From contig CAZBZG010000091.1 of NCBI GenBank assembly GCA_964496245.1, forward strand, positions 1 to 15,655: a stretch of 15,655 bases of DNA, read 5' to 3'. Numbering within the stretch: the stretch's first letter is position 1; every line of letters starts with the position of its first letter. The position numbers and the translations under genes are program-made. The notes below the pieces were generated by a model. That model searched no databases. It was not told the DNA's origin and saw only the letters and a list, made by a program, of their open reading frames with translations. Positions 1 to 7,557 of this stretch are shown one piece after another. The stretch comes from CAZBZG01 sp964496245. Lineage in GTDB: Bacteria; Planctomycetota; SZUA-567.

Positions 1-504
1 ACCATCATCGCCAACGAGATCAAGCGCATCAATCTCGAGCGCAAGTACTTCCGCCACGAGGTGACGTTCGAGTTCGCCACCAAGCTCATCTTCCAGGAGC
101 AGGCGTGCGACTACCTGGAAAAGCTGGCGGCGCATTCGGGGCTGAACGAAGAGAGCCAGATGGGGATGTGCGTGGCCTTCCGGGAAGCCGTCGACAATGC
201 CTGCCGGCACGGCAACAAACACACAACCGAGAAGCTGGTGCGCATCGCGTACGTGGTCGACCGCGAGAAGGTGACGGTGACCATCGAAGACGAGGGCGGA
301 GGTTTCGACACCTCTCTCTATCTGACCAAGCGCGTGAGCGGGGACGCCGTCTCTGTGGCGCGCAGCCGGCACAAGGAGGGACGCCAGGGCGGCCTAGGGA
401 TCATGCTGATGCTCAAGAGCGTGGACCGTCTCGAATACAACCGTGAAGGCAACATGGTGAAGCTGACCAAATTCCTGCCCCAACAGAAGGCGGCGGCCTC
501 CTAG
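1..504 (+). CDS. RsbW-type serine kinase / anti-sigma factor ATPase domain protein (3' part, 5' end outside window)
   Basis: The product is a GHKL (HATPase_c) protein of the RsbW/SpoIIAB type. Such proteins phosphorylate a STAS-domain antagonist and hold or release a partner such as a sigma factor. The frame is open from base 1. The first possible start, a GTG at 61, has no SD before it, so the gene probably begins upstream and the visible part is its C-terminal ATPase domain. Numbered from the GTG, the N box REAVDNACRHGN lies at about 41-52 with Glu42 and Asn46 for Mg-ATP binding. The G1 box DEGGGFD is at 77-83 and the G2 box GRQGGLGIML at 107-116, so the domain looks catalytically intact. 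A STAS gene follows 53 bases downstream, the usual partner-switch arrangement. Upstream domains, if any, cannot be seen. The family call is firm; the physiological target is unknown. Confidence 0.88.
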   Translation, partial: TIIANEIKRINLERKYFRHEVTFEFATKLIFQEQACDYLEKLAAHSGLNEESQMGMCVAFREAVDNACRHGNKHTTEKLVRIAYVVDREKVTVTIEDEGGGFDTSLYLTKRVSGDAVSVARSRHKEGRQGGLGIMLMLKSVDRLEYNREGNMVKLTKFLPQQKAAAS

Positions 505-521
505 GGAGGGCCCGCCGGGCG

Positions 522-539
522 GCTGGGGCGTGCCCCGGC
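522..539 (+). other. GC-rich intergenic hairpin between the kinase and STAS genes
   Basis: GCTGGGG (522-528) pairs with CCCCGGC (533-539) around a CGTG loop, giving seven pairs including one G-U. No T-run follows, so it is not a standard intrinsic terminator. It could act as an mRNA stability or attenuation element that sets different levels of the kinase and its STAS partner. It could also be chance in GC-rich DNA. Confidence 0.35.
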
Positions 540-557
540 GCACCGAAAGGTTGCAGC

Positions 558-1535
558 ATGGCGAGACTCGAATACCAGATGCGTGAGGTGAGCGCCGAAG
601 GGTACGAACCGGCTACGCTGGTCGAACTCGTGGGCTCCATCGATCCCGATACCCTGGAGATCTTCGAAGAGGCCATGGATCAGCTCACCGAAACCCGCAA
701 GAACCGGGTCATCTTCGACATGCACCGGCTCAAGTACATCAACTCCACCGGCATGGGCATGATGGTCCAGTTCGTGGACAGCTTGCGCGAAGAGGGCGGA
801 GGCCTGGTCCTCTTGCGCATGCAGCCGAAGGTGCTTCTCGTGGTCGAGATGCTGGGGCTCCAGGAGCTTTTCCAGATCGTCTCGACCGAAGCCGAGGCCT
901 TGGTCGCGTTGGCGGGCGGCGAGGTGGGGCCGGCCAGTGTCGAGGTCAAACTCGAAGAGACCGACGAGATCAAGAGCGCGAGCGTGCCCGAAGCCGTGCC
1001 TGTAATCGAAGCCGAAGAGCCTGAGGAAGCAGCGCCGATCAGCGGTACGATCCACTGCCCTGCCTGCCAGGCGGAATTGGTGGTGCCCACGGAAGGCACC
1101 TACCGGTGTTCCCGCTGCAGCTCGGCCCTCCAGGTCAATGCCGACGCCGAGGTAGAGGCGTACCCGGAGACCGCGGAACAGATCACCGAGATGTCCATTC
1201 CGACCGGTGACGGATATGTGAGCGGAGCGAAGCAGATCGTGGCGCTCGCCGGTCGGGAGGCGGGGCTGAAGGACGAGGCGGCCGACGCCGCGGCAGTGTC
1301 GGCCGAGGGATGCCTGCGACTCCTGGCATCGGCGGCCCTGAACGGAGATGGGGCGGACAAGCGGCTCCACCTGTTCGTACGGCCTGCCGAGGGCCATCTG
1401 ACCGTGCGGATCTACTGTGGCGGGAAGGCCCTGGCCTCCGCGGAAACCTTTGCATCCTACCGGGAGGGGGTGGACCGCCTGGATTACATGCCGTCTCCGC
1501 AAGGAAATCTCCTTACGCTGGAGAAGAAGGTATGA
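558..1535 (+). CDS. STAS-domain anti-sigma antagonist fused to a zinc ribbon and a degenerate RsbW-like domain
   Basis: A 325-residue protein. Residues about 5-115 form a STAS domain (SpoIIAA/RsbV type). The segment INSTGMG holds Ser63 at the usual phosphorylated position, so it is a plausible substrate of the kinase encoded just upstream. After an acidic linker comes a four-cysteine zinc ribbon: Cys167-x2-Cys170 and Cys184-x2-Cys187. Residues about 212-325 resemble the RsbW fold: a helix-rich start, then strands, ending in DRLDY and GNLLTLEK, which match DRLEY and GNMVKLTK of the upstream kinase. The N-box Asn and the glycine boxes are absent, so this part is probably a non-catalytic docking domain. 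The ATG at 558 has only a weak SD (AAAGG). The stop overlaps the next start (ATGA). STAS and zinc ribbon are firm; the pseudo-ATPase is my inference. Confidence 0.85.
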   Translation: MARLEYQMREVSAEGYEPATLVELVGSIDPDTLEIFEEAMDQLTETRKNRVIFDMHRLKYINSTGMGMMVQFVDSLREEGGGLVLLRMQPKVLLVVEMLGLQELFQIVSTEAEALVALAGGEVGPASVEVKLEETDEIKSASVPEAVPVIEAEEPEEAAPISGTIHCPACQAELVVPTEGTYRCSRCSSALQVNADAEVEAYPETAEQITEMSIPTGDGYVSGAKQIVALAGREAGLKDEAADAAAVSAEGCLRLLASAALNGDGADKRLHLFVRPAEGHLTVRIYCGGKALASAETFASYREGVDRLDYMPSPQGNLLTLEKKV

Positions 1536-3100
1536 GCCTCATCGGCAAATTTTTCGGCGACAAGGAAGACGACGCCAAGAAACGCAGAGGTGCCGGTCGG
1601 CAGAGCAGCACCCGCGGCTCGCGCCGGATGCGCAAGACGCCCTCCACGCGGAAGGCTGCAGGCGGCCGGAAAGTCCCCTCCAGCAGCAAGCGCCCCCGGG
1701 CCGACGGGCCGGCGAAGGGCGGCGAAGTCCGCGTCGCCGATGCCATGGCCGAGATGAAGCCGGCGGCCCCCAGCCGGAGCAGCCGCAAAAAGCGGGTCAG
1801 CCTAAAGAACAAGCAGGTGGGGGCTCTCCTGATCAAGGCCGGAGACGTGACCGAGGCCAACGTCAAGGAGGCGTTGGCCATCCAGGCCGAAAAGGGAGGG
1901 CTGCTGGGACAGATCCTGGTGGAACTCGGGTACTGCACCAAAGGCGAGATCGGAAAGGTCCTGAAGAAGCAGCGGACCATCACCACGGTCGAGCTCACGA
2001 ATCTCCACTTCGACCCGGAGGCCCTCGAACTCCTGTCCCGCGATTTCTGCGAACGCAATCGGCTGATCCCCTTCGAGAAGGCAGGCAACCAGCTCTGCGT
2101 GGCCATGGCCAACGTCCTCGATCCGCAGGCCAAGACCGACATCAAAGAACGTACGCAGATGCAGGTGAAAATGTTCGATGCGCCTTGGCAGGAGATCAAG
2201 GCCGCGATCGACAAACACCTGCCGGCGGAAGAGGCGGAGGTCGCCGCCCCGGCCGCCGCAGGCACGAAAGAGCAGGAAGAAGACCTCGTCATCGAACTCC
2301 CCGACGAAGAGATCGACGTCATCAGCGACGTGGAAGAGATGCCTTCGCAAACCGCGGACAAAGTCACGGAACCCGTGACCGCGGATCAGGCCGAGGCGCC
2401 GCCGGCCGAAAAGGCCGAACCCGCCGCTTCAGACGCAGCCGAACCCGAACCCGTGAGTGCCGAGGAGCTGCGCAAGGCGCGCCAGGAGAGGACGAAAGAG
2501 GCCGCGCCGGAGGAACCGGCCGCCGCGACCGGCGCCGAAGAGATCCTCGAGGTCGACGAGATCGAAGAGACTGAAGAGGTCGAACCCGTTGGGGCGGGCG
2601 AGGACCAGGCGTCCTCGGCTGCGGAGGCTCCCGACCAAGCGGAAGCCGTCGAAGCGGAGGCTGCTGATCAAGCAGAAGCCGTCGAACCGGTCGACGCGAT
2701 CGAGGAGGTTGAGGAAATCCAGGAGGCTGCGGCCGAACCCGCGGCTGCCGAATCTGCAGCGGTCCCCTCCGAACCCGAACAGGCGCCGGAAGTAACCCCC
2801 GCCGCTCCCGCCATTTCTGCGGAGGCGGCCGAGGACGTGGCCGAGATCGAAGACCTCGGCATCGAAGCCATCGAAGAGACCGAAGAGGTCGCAGAAGCCG
2901 AGGCGATTGCCACGCCAGCCCCGCAAGTCGAGGTCGCGTCTCTGCCGGGCGGACCGCTGCCCGCCATTCCGATGAGCGCCGGCTATTTCTCCGAAGTCGT
3001 GCAATGGGGCGAGGCCGATGCCGAGCGGCGCTGGCTGGCGGAGCACCTTGCCGACAACGCGCTCCCGGTCCGGCCGGCGCCCGAACTCAAGGCCTCCTGA
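1532..3100 (+). CDS. GspE/MshE N-terminal (MshEN) domain protein with basic head and long acidic tail, no ATPase
   Basis: The ATG at 1532 overlaps the preceding stop and follows GAGAAGAAGG; the frame is open further upstream, but this start fits best. The 522-residue product has three parts. Residues 1-92 are very rich in Lys/Arg. Residues about 94-230 match the N-terminal domain of GspE/PilB/MshE ATPases (PF05157 type). Within it are two MshEN-like motifs: VGALLIKAG then ALAIQ, and LLGQILVELG then VLKKQ. These are the repeats that bind c-di-GMP in MshE, although the leading Arg of the first is Gln here. Residues about 231-465 are a Glu/Ala/Pro low-complexity region with repeated IEETEEV-like blocks. 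The last 50 residues are again ordered-looking (GYFSEVVQWGEAD). There is no Walker A or B motif, so this is not a secretion motor. I infer a signal receptor or scaffold. Confidence 0.8.
   Translation: MSLIGKFFGDKEDDAKKRRGAGRQSSTRGSRRMRKTPSTRKAAGGRKVPSSSKRPRADGPAKGGEVRVADAMAEMKPAAPSRSSRKKRVSLKNKQVGALLIKAGDVTEANVKEALAIQAEKGGLLGQILVELGYCTKGEIGKVLKKQRTITTVELTNLHFDPEALELLSRDFCERNRLIPFEKAGNQLCVAMANVLDPQAKTDIKERTQMQVKMFDAPWQEIKAAIDKHLPAEEAEVAAPAAAGTKEQEEDLVIELPDEEIDVISDVEEMPSQTADKVTEPVTADQAEAPPAEKAEPAASDAAEPEPVSAEELRKARQERTKEAAPEEPAAATGAEEILEVDEIEETEEVEPVGAGEDQASSAAEAPDQAEAVEAEAADQAEAVEPVDAIEEVEEIQEAAAEPAAAESAAVPSEPEQAPEVTPAAPAISAEAAEDVAEIEDLGIEAIEETEEVAEAEAIATPAPQVEVASLPGGPLPAIPMSAGYFSEVVQWGEADAERRWLAEHLADNALPVRPAPELKAS
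2561..2891 (+). repeat. Repeated 22-base / IEE-x-EEV coding blocks in the acidic tail
   Basis: The 22-mers at 2561-2582 and 2870-2891 differ at one base. A looser copy lies at 2699-2720. They encode IEETEEV, IEETEEV and IEEVEEI. A second short repeat encodes DQAEAVE twice, about 33 bases apart (around 2632-2690). The copies suggest the low-complexity tail grew by internal duplication. Confidence 0.6.
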
Positions 3101-3163
3101 CCGGTTCTGCCCCTCCCCGCTGCCTCTGTGTGGTGTCGATTCCCCTGGAGGGAGATCCAAGAC

Positions 3164-4051
3164 ATGAAGGGGATTCTGCTGGCCGGCGGCACGGGTACGC
3201 GTCTCCATCCGGTGACGCGTGTGGTGAGCAAACAACTCCTGCCCGTGTACGACAAGCCCATGGTCTACTACCCGCTGAGCGTGTTGATGCTGGCAGGCCT
3301 GCGCGACGTGCTGGTGATCACGACGCCAACCGACCTCCCGCTCTTCGAACGCCTGCTGGGGGACGGCACCCGCCTGGGGATGCGCCTCTCCTATGCCGAA
3401 CAACCGCGACCCGAAGGCCTGGCACAGGCGTTTCTCCTGGGCCGGGACTTCCTCGCGGGCCAACCCGCCTGCTTGATCCTCGGAGACAACATTTTTTTCG
3501 GCCACGGCTTTACGGCCGCCCTGCGACAGGCGGCGGCCCTCGAGGCGGGCGCCCGCATCTTCGCCTACCGCGTGCGCGAGCCGCAGCAGTACGGGGTGGT
3601 GGAGTTCGACGCATCCGGACGCGCCCTGTCCATCGAGGAGAAGCCGGATCGCCCGCGGAGCCCCTACGCGGTGCCGGGGCTCTACTTCTACGGACCCGAT
3701 GTCTGCGACCTGGCTGCTACGCTCCAGCCGAGTCCGCGGGGGGAGCTCGAGATCACCGACCTCAACCGCCTTTACCTGGAACGCGGCGACCTCCAGGTCG
3801 AGGTTCTGGGCCGGGGCATCGCCTGGCTCGATACAGGCACATGCGAGAGCCTGCTGGCGGCAGCCAACTTTCTGGAAGCCATGCACGCGCGGCAGGGACT
3901 CAAGGCGGCCTGCCTGGAAGAAGTCGCCTGGCAGCAGGGCTGGATCGGCCCCGCACAGGTCCAGGCTGAGGCCGACCGCATGGGCAAGAGCGAGTACGCG
4001 GCGTACCTGCGGGACCTGTTGTCTGCGGGGCCGTCCGGTCCCGCGCACTAG
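3164..4051 (+). CDS. rmlA: Glucose-1-phosphate thymidylyltransferase (RmlA)
   Basis: This enzyme joins dTTP and glucose-1-phosphate to give dTDP-glucose, the first step of dTDP-rhamnose synthesis, in the cytoplasm. The 295-residue length is normal for RmlA. The nucleotide-binding signature LLAGGTGTRLHPVT is at about 5-18, followed by SKQLLPVYDKPM. LGDN at 107-110 carries the metal-binding Asp108. EEKP is at 158-161 and the second metal site WLDTGT at 221-226. The ITDLNRLYLERG segment is also typical. The ATG at 3164 follows a strong SD (CTGGAGGGAGA); a longer reading from a GTG-type start at 3128 adds residues unlike the family. It lies 63 bases after the MshEN gene and 85 bases before rmlB on the same strand, so co-transcription is likely. 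Confidence 0.96.
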   Translation: MKGILLAGGTGTRLHPVTRVVSKQLLPVYDKPMVYYPLSVLMLAGLRDVLVITTPTDLPLFERLLGDGTRLGMRLSYAEQPRPEGLAQAFLLGRDFLAGQPACLILGDNIFFGHGFTAALRQAAALEAGARIFAYRVREPQQYGVVEFDASGRALSIEEKPDRPRSPYAVPGLYFYGPDVCDLAATLQPSPRGELEITDLNRLYLERGDLQVEVLGRGIAWLDTGTCESLLAAANFLEAMHARQGLKAACLEEVAWQQGWIGPAQVQAEADRMGKSEYAAYLRDLLSAGPSGPAH

Positions 4052-4136
4052 CCGTTCCTCGCCGGCCGGCCAGCGGCACGTCCGCGGCGCGCTCGCTACG
4101 GTGAAGCAGATCCGCATCCAGTGGAAGAGGAGCCGT

Positions 4137-5168
4137 ATGAAGGTCTTGGTCACCGGCGGCGCGGGATTCATCGGATCCAACCTCGTCCGCTTCCTGCTCG
4201 AAACGGAACCGGATGTCCAGGTAGTCAATCTGGACGCGTTGACCTATGCGGGCAATCTCGCCAGCCTCGACGACGTGAAGGACGATGCGCGCTACGTCTT
4301 CGTCCACGGAGACATCGCGGACAGCAAAGCGGTCGAGAGCGTGTTCGCCGCGCATCATCCCGACGTGGTGATCAACTGTGCGGCCGAGAGCCACGTCGAC
4401 CGGTCCATCCTCGCGGCCGGCGCGTTCGTGCGGACGAACGTTTTGGGCACCCAAGTCCTCCTCGAGGCGGCTCGCGCATTCGGCATCGAACGATTCTGCC
4501 AGGTCTCCACCGACGAGGTCTACGGTTCACTCGGGCCTGCCGACCCCCCGTTCACCGAGACGAGCCCCCTGCGCCCCAATTCGCCCTACGCGGCCTCGAA
4601 GGCAGCGGCGGATCTCCTCGTCCGTAGTTACGTCCAGACGCACGGCATGGACGCGGTCATCACCCGCTGCTCCAACAACTACGGCCCGCATCAGTTCCCG
4701 GAGAAATTCATCCCGCTCCTGATCACCAACACCCTGGCCGACGAGGCCTTGCCGATCTACGGGGACGGGCAGAACGTTCGCGACTGGATCCACGTGCGGG
4801 ACCACTGCGCCGGGCTGTGGGCTGCGGTCGCACGCGGCCGAAAGGCCGAGATCTACAACTTCGGGGCGAACAACGAACGGCCCAACCTGGAGATCGCGCG
4901 CACGCTGCTGGAGCTCCTGGACAAGCCCGAGAGCCTGATCCGCTTCGTCGAGGACCGACCCGGACACGACCGGCGGTATGCGATCGGATTCGCCAAGGCC
5001 GAGCGCGAACTCGGATGGTCGCCCTCCGTGGACTTCGCCCAAGGTCTGGCCGAGACGGTCGCTTGGTACCAGGACAACGCCCCCTGGTGGACGGCGGTCA
5101 AGTCCGGCGCGTACCAGGACTACTACCGGCGGCAGTACGGAGAACGGATCGAATCGGAATCCCGTTGA
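4137..5168 (+). CDS. rmlB: dTDP-glucose 4,6-dehydratase (RmlB)
   Basis: The enzyme converts dTDP-glucose to dTDP-4-keto-6-deoxyglucose using bound NAD, and takes the product of the preceding rmlA enzyme. It is a 343-residue extended short-chain dehydrogenase. The Rossmann motif GGAGFIGS is at 7-14. The dehydratase-specific triad STDEVYG (Thr125, Asp126, Glu127) is present, with the catalytic Tyr151/Lys155 in YAASK. RCSNNYGPHQFPEKFIPL is a hallmark of RmlB. The Asp-Glu pair separates it from simple epimerases. The ATG at 4137 follows GAAGAGGAG at good spacing. The frame is open further upstream in GC-rich sequence, but the Rossmann fold begins directly at this Met. Function is very secure. Confidence 0.97.
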   Translation: MKVLVTGGAGFIGSNLVRFLLETEPDVQVVNLDALTYAGNLASLDDVKDDARYVFVHGDIADSKAVESVFAAHHPDVVINCAAESHVDRSILAAGAFVRTNVLGTQVLLEAARAFGIERFCQVSTDEVYGSLGPADPPFTETSPLRPNSPYAASKAAADLLVRSYVQTHGMDAVITRCSNNYGPHQFPEKFIPLLITNTLADEALPIYGDGQNVRDWIHVRDHCAGLWAAVARGRKAEIYNFGANNERPNLEIARTLLELLDKPESLIRFVEDRPGHDRRYAIGFAKAERELGWSPSVDFAQGLAETVAWYQDNAPWWTAVKSGAYQDYYRRQYGERIESESR

Positions 5169-5278
5169 TTCGCCGCGTACAGATGCATACAAAGAGGAGC
5201 GCCCGCGGCATTTGGGCGGTCTGCAGAATTCGTATCGCGCGCGGGACAAACGCTTGCGAATGAGAGGATGAGTTCATC

Positions 5279-6595
5279 ATGCGCGTTGGCGTGATCGGAG
5301 CGGGATACGTCGGGCTGGTGGCCGGCACATGCATGGCCGAGATGGGCAATGACGTCATCGTGGTGGACGCGGTGGCGTCCAAGATCGAGGCGCTCCAGGC
5401 GGGCCGCATCCCCATTTACGAGCCGGGTCTCGAAGAGCTCGTGGGGCGCAACCACGCCGAGGGGCGGCTGGCCTTCACCACGGCGCTCAAAGACGCGGTC
5501 GCTCGGTCGACCGCGGTCTTCCTGGCCGTGGGCACTCCGCAGGGGGAGGATGGCGCCGCGAACCTGTCCTTCATCGAAGCGGCCGCTTGCGAGACAGCCC
5601 GCGCCATGGACGGTTACCGGCTCCTCATCATCAAGTCTACGGTCCCCGTGGGCACGAACCAGCGCCTCAGCGCGCGCATCGCCGAGCACACGACCCATCC
5701 GTTCGATGTGGTGAGCAATCCCGAATTCCTCAAGGAAGGCGCTGCGGTCGAGGACTTCATGCGTCCCGACCGCGTGGTCGTGGGCGTGCGCTCGGAAAGG
5801 GCCGCCCGCCTCATGGAGCAACTCTACGCGCCGTTCGTCCGCACGGGCCGGCCCATCATGGTCACCGATCCGGAGAGCGCGGAGATGATCAAATACGTCT
5901 CCAACGCCCTTCTGGCGAGCCGCATCTCCTTCATGAACGAAACGGCCGCGATCTGCTCGGCCATGGGAGCGGACGTCGACATGGTGCGCAGGGGCGTGGG
6001 CGCCGATCACCGCATCGGCTCGGCGTTCCTCTTTCCGGGGCTCGGCTACGGCGGCAGCTGCTTCCCCAAGGACGTGCGGGCGCTCGTGGCCGTGGCCGAG
6101 AGCCTGGGCCTCGACGCCCCGATGTGCCGGGCGATCGATACGGTCAACGAGCAGCAGCGCGACGTCTTGATGCCGAAGATCCTGGACGAGTGCGGCGAAT
6201 CTCTGAGCGGAAGAACCTTCGCGCTGTGGGGCCTGGCGTTCAAGCCGCGCACGGACGACATGCGCGAAGCTCCCTCCGTGCACATCGCCCGGGAACTGAC
6301 CAGGCGCGGCGCAGCCGTGAACGCCTTCGATCCCGTGGCCATGACCACGGCCCGGGAAGAACTGGGGGACACGGTCGCCTACGCCGGGGGGCGTTACGAG
6401 GCGCTGGACGGGGCCGACGCGCTCGTCATCTGTACGGAGTGGAACGAGTTCCGCAGCCCGGACTTCGAGGAGATGGCCAAGCGCATGCAGCGGCCGCTCA
6501 TCTTCGACGGCCGCAACCTCTACGATCGCGGGGTGCTCCGGGAGGCCGGCTTCACCTACTACTCGGTCGGTCGCCCCCCAGTGCTCCCCGATTGA
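5279..6595 (+). CDS. ugd: UDP-glucose 6-dehydrogenase
   Basis: The enzyme oxidises UDP-glucose twice with NAD to UDP-glucuronate, a precursor of acidic exopolysaccharides. The 438-residue length is typical of the bacterial Ugd/TuaD class. The N-terminal Rossmann motif is GAGYVGL at 7-13. NPEFLKEGAA is at 147-156, Lys205 lies in AEMIKYVSNA, and the catalytic Cys261 is in GYGGSCFPKD. The C-terminal UDP-binding domain has WGLAFKPRTDDMREAPS. The ATG at 5279 is preceded by GAGAGGATGAG. A 110-base gap separates it from rmlB, the widest gap in this stretch; I saw no convincing promoter in it. A long reading frame on the opposite strand is a GC-bias shadow. Together with the epimerase downstream it would supply UDP-uronic acids. 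Confidence 0.96.
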   Translation: MRVGVIGAGYVGLVAGTCMAEMGNDVIVVDAVASKIEALQAGRIPIYEPGLEELVGRNHAEGRLAFTTALKDAVARSTAVFLAVGTPQGEDGAANLSFIEAAACETARAMDGYRLLIIKSTVPVGTNQRLSARIAEHTTHPFDVVSNPEFLKEGAAVEDFMRPDRVVVGVRSERAARLMEQLYAPFVRTGRPIMVTDPESAEMIKYVSNALLASRISFMNETAAICSAMGADVDMVRRGVGADHRIGSAFLFPGLGYGGSCFPKDVRALVAVAESLGLDAPMCRAIDTVNEQQRDVLMPKILDECGESLSGRTFALWGLAFKPRTDDMREAPSVHIARELTRRGAAVNAFDPVAMTTAREELGDTVAYAGGRYEALDGADALVICTEWNEFRSPDFEEMAKRMQRPLIFDGRNLYDRGVLREAGFTYYSVGRPPVLPD

Positions 6596-6617
6596 GCCGA
6601 ACAGACGGAGCGCGCCC

Positions 6618-7496
6618 ATGGAGAGCGTTGCAGTCATCGGCGCCAAGGGCATGCTCGGCAGCGAGGTGCTGCGCCAACTCAAGGCCGCGCGTCCAAACGA
6701 GGTCGTCAGCGGGCTGGATCTGCCGGAGCTGGACATCACGTCGCAGGCATCCGTGGACAGCTGCGCACTGCTGCACGCGGCGCGAGCCATCATCAATTGC
6801 GCGGCCTTCACCGATGTCGACGGCGCAGAGACGCGGGAGGAGGAGGCTTGCAACGTGAATGCAGAGGGCGTGGCACGGCTGGGCGCGGTGGCGGCCGCTT
6901 CGGGCGCTCTGCTCGTCCACCTCTCCACGGACTACGTCTTCGATGGCGGCCGGCGTGCCCCGTATTCGACGGACGCCCTGCCGCAACCGCTTTCGGCGTA
7001 TGGACAGACCAAGTACGAGGGCGAGCAAGCCCTCGCAGCTTCGGGAGCGCGGACATGTCTTGTGCGCAGCGCCTGGCTCTTTGGGACGGGCGGACCGAAC
7101 TTCGTGGAGACCGTGCTTCGCCGGGCCCGTGCGGGGGAAGCGCTGGCCGTCGTGGACGACCAGGAGGGCGCGCCGACCTACACGCGGGATTTGGCGGGCG
7201 TCCTGATCGAGCTGGTCGAGCGAGAGACCACGGGTGTGTTCCATTGCACGAACGACGGGTCCTGTTCGTGGTATGACTTTGCCCGCGCCATTGTCGATCA
7301 GGCGGGGCTGACCGCGGAAGTGGCACGGCTCTCGACGGCCGAAGCGACCGCGCGTTTCGGGCTTTGCGCCCGCCGCCCCGCTTACTCCGTGCTCGAGTGT
7401 TCCGCTACGTGGGCGGCGCTCGGGCGGCGCTTGCGGCCCTGGCGCAAAGCCCTGGGAGCGTATCTCGAAGCAAGGGCTCGGCCGGTGCATGCCTGA
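6618..7496 (+). CDS. rmlD: dTDP-4-dehydrorhamnose reductase (RmlD)
   Basis: The enzyme reduces dTDP-4-keto-L-rhamnose to dTDP-L-rhamnose with NAD(P)H, the last step of the pathway. The 292-residue size fits. The cofactor motif GAKGMLG is at 8-14, STDYVFDG at 103-110, and catalytic Tyr128/Lys132 in AYGQTKYEGE. RPAYSVL near the C-terminus is the usual substrate-side motif. The ATG at 6618 has CGGAG just upstream, and the gene starts 22 bases after ugd. The epimerase RmlC, needed between RmlB and RmlD, is not in this window. It must be encoded elsewhere, or the pathway ends in a different 6-deoxyhexose. The call is secure; the exact sugar depends on RmlC. Confidence 0.94.
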   Translation: MESVAVIGAKGMLGSEVLRQLKAARPNEVVSGLDLPELDITSQASVDSCALLHAARAIINCAAFTDVDGAETREEEACNVNAEGVARLGAVAAASGALLVHLSTDYVFDGGRRAPYSTDALPQPLSAYGQTKYEGEQALAASGARTCLVRSAWLFGTGGPNFVETVLRRARAGEALAVVDDQEGAPTYTRDLAGVLIELVERETTGVFHCTNDGSCSWYDFARAIVDQAGLTAEVARLSTAEATARFGLCARRPAYSVLECSATWAALGRRLRPWRKALGAYLEARARPVHA

Positions 7497-7542
7497 GAGG
7501 CGTTGAGACGTACCGCGAAACTTGAACAGGAGATTGGATCAT

Positions 7543-7557
7543 GAAGGGAACGCCGTG
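7543..7557 (+). promoter_or_regulatory. Competing ribosome-binding sites and starts at the epimerase gene
   Basis: AGGAGA (7528-7533) is ideally spaced for the ATG at 7541, but that ATG opens only a nine-residue frame ending at 7570. The epimerase frame instead has a GTG at 7555 preceded by GAAGGGA (7543-7549). The GTG gives the standard N-terminus RILVTGG, so it is the preferred start. The strong out-of-frame ATG may be a leader peptide or the trace of a one-base sequence error. Confidence 0.5.

Noticed and set aside
501..1502. 333-codon open frame on the minus strand
   Set aside because: It is opposite the STAS-zinc ribbon gene, whose Cys pairs and Ser63 motif show the true coding strand.
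1310..1531. Extended N-terminus of the MshEN gene
   Set aside because: It would overlap the STAS gene by more than 220 bases and has no SD. The ATG at 1532 with its SD and ATGA overlap is better.
2429..4228. 599-codon open frame on the minus strand
   Set aside because: It lies opposite the acidic tail of the MshEN protein and rmlA, both clearly coding on the + strand. The translation is low-complexity with no domain; it is a GC-bias shadow.
5123..6928. 601-codon open frame on the minus strand
   Set aside because: It is opposite ugd and the start of rmlD, whose active-site motifs are intact on the + strand. No recognisable domain.
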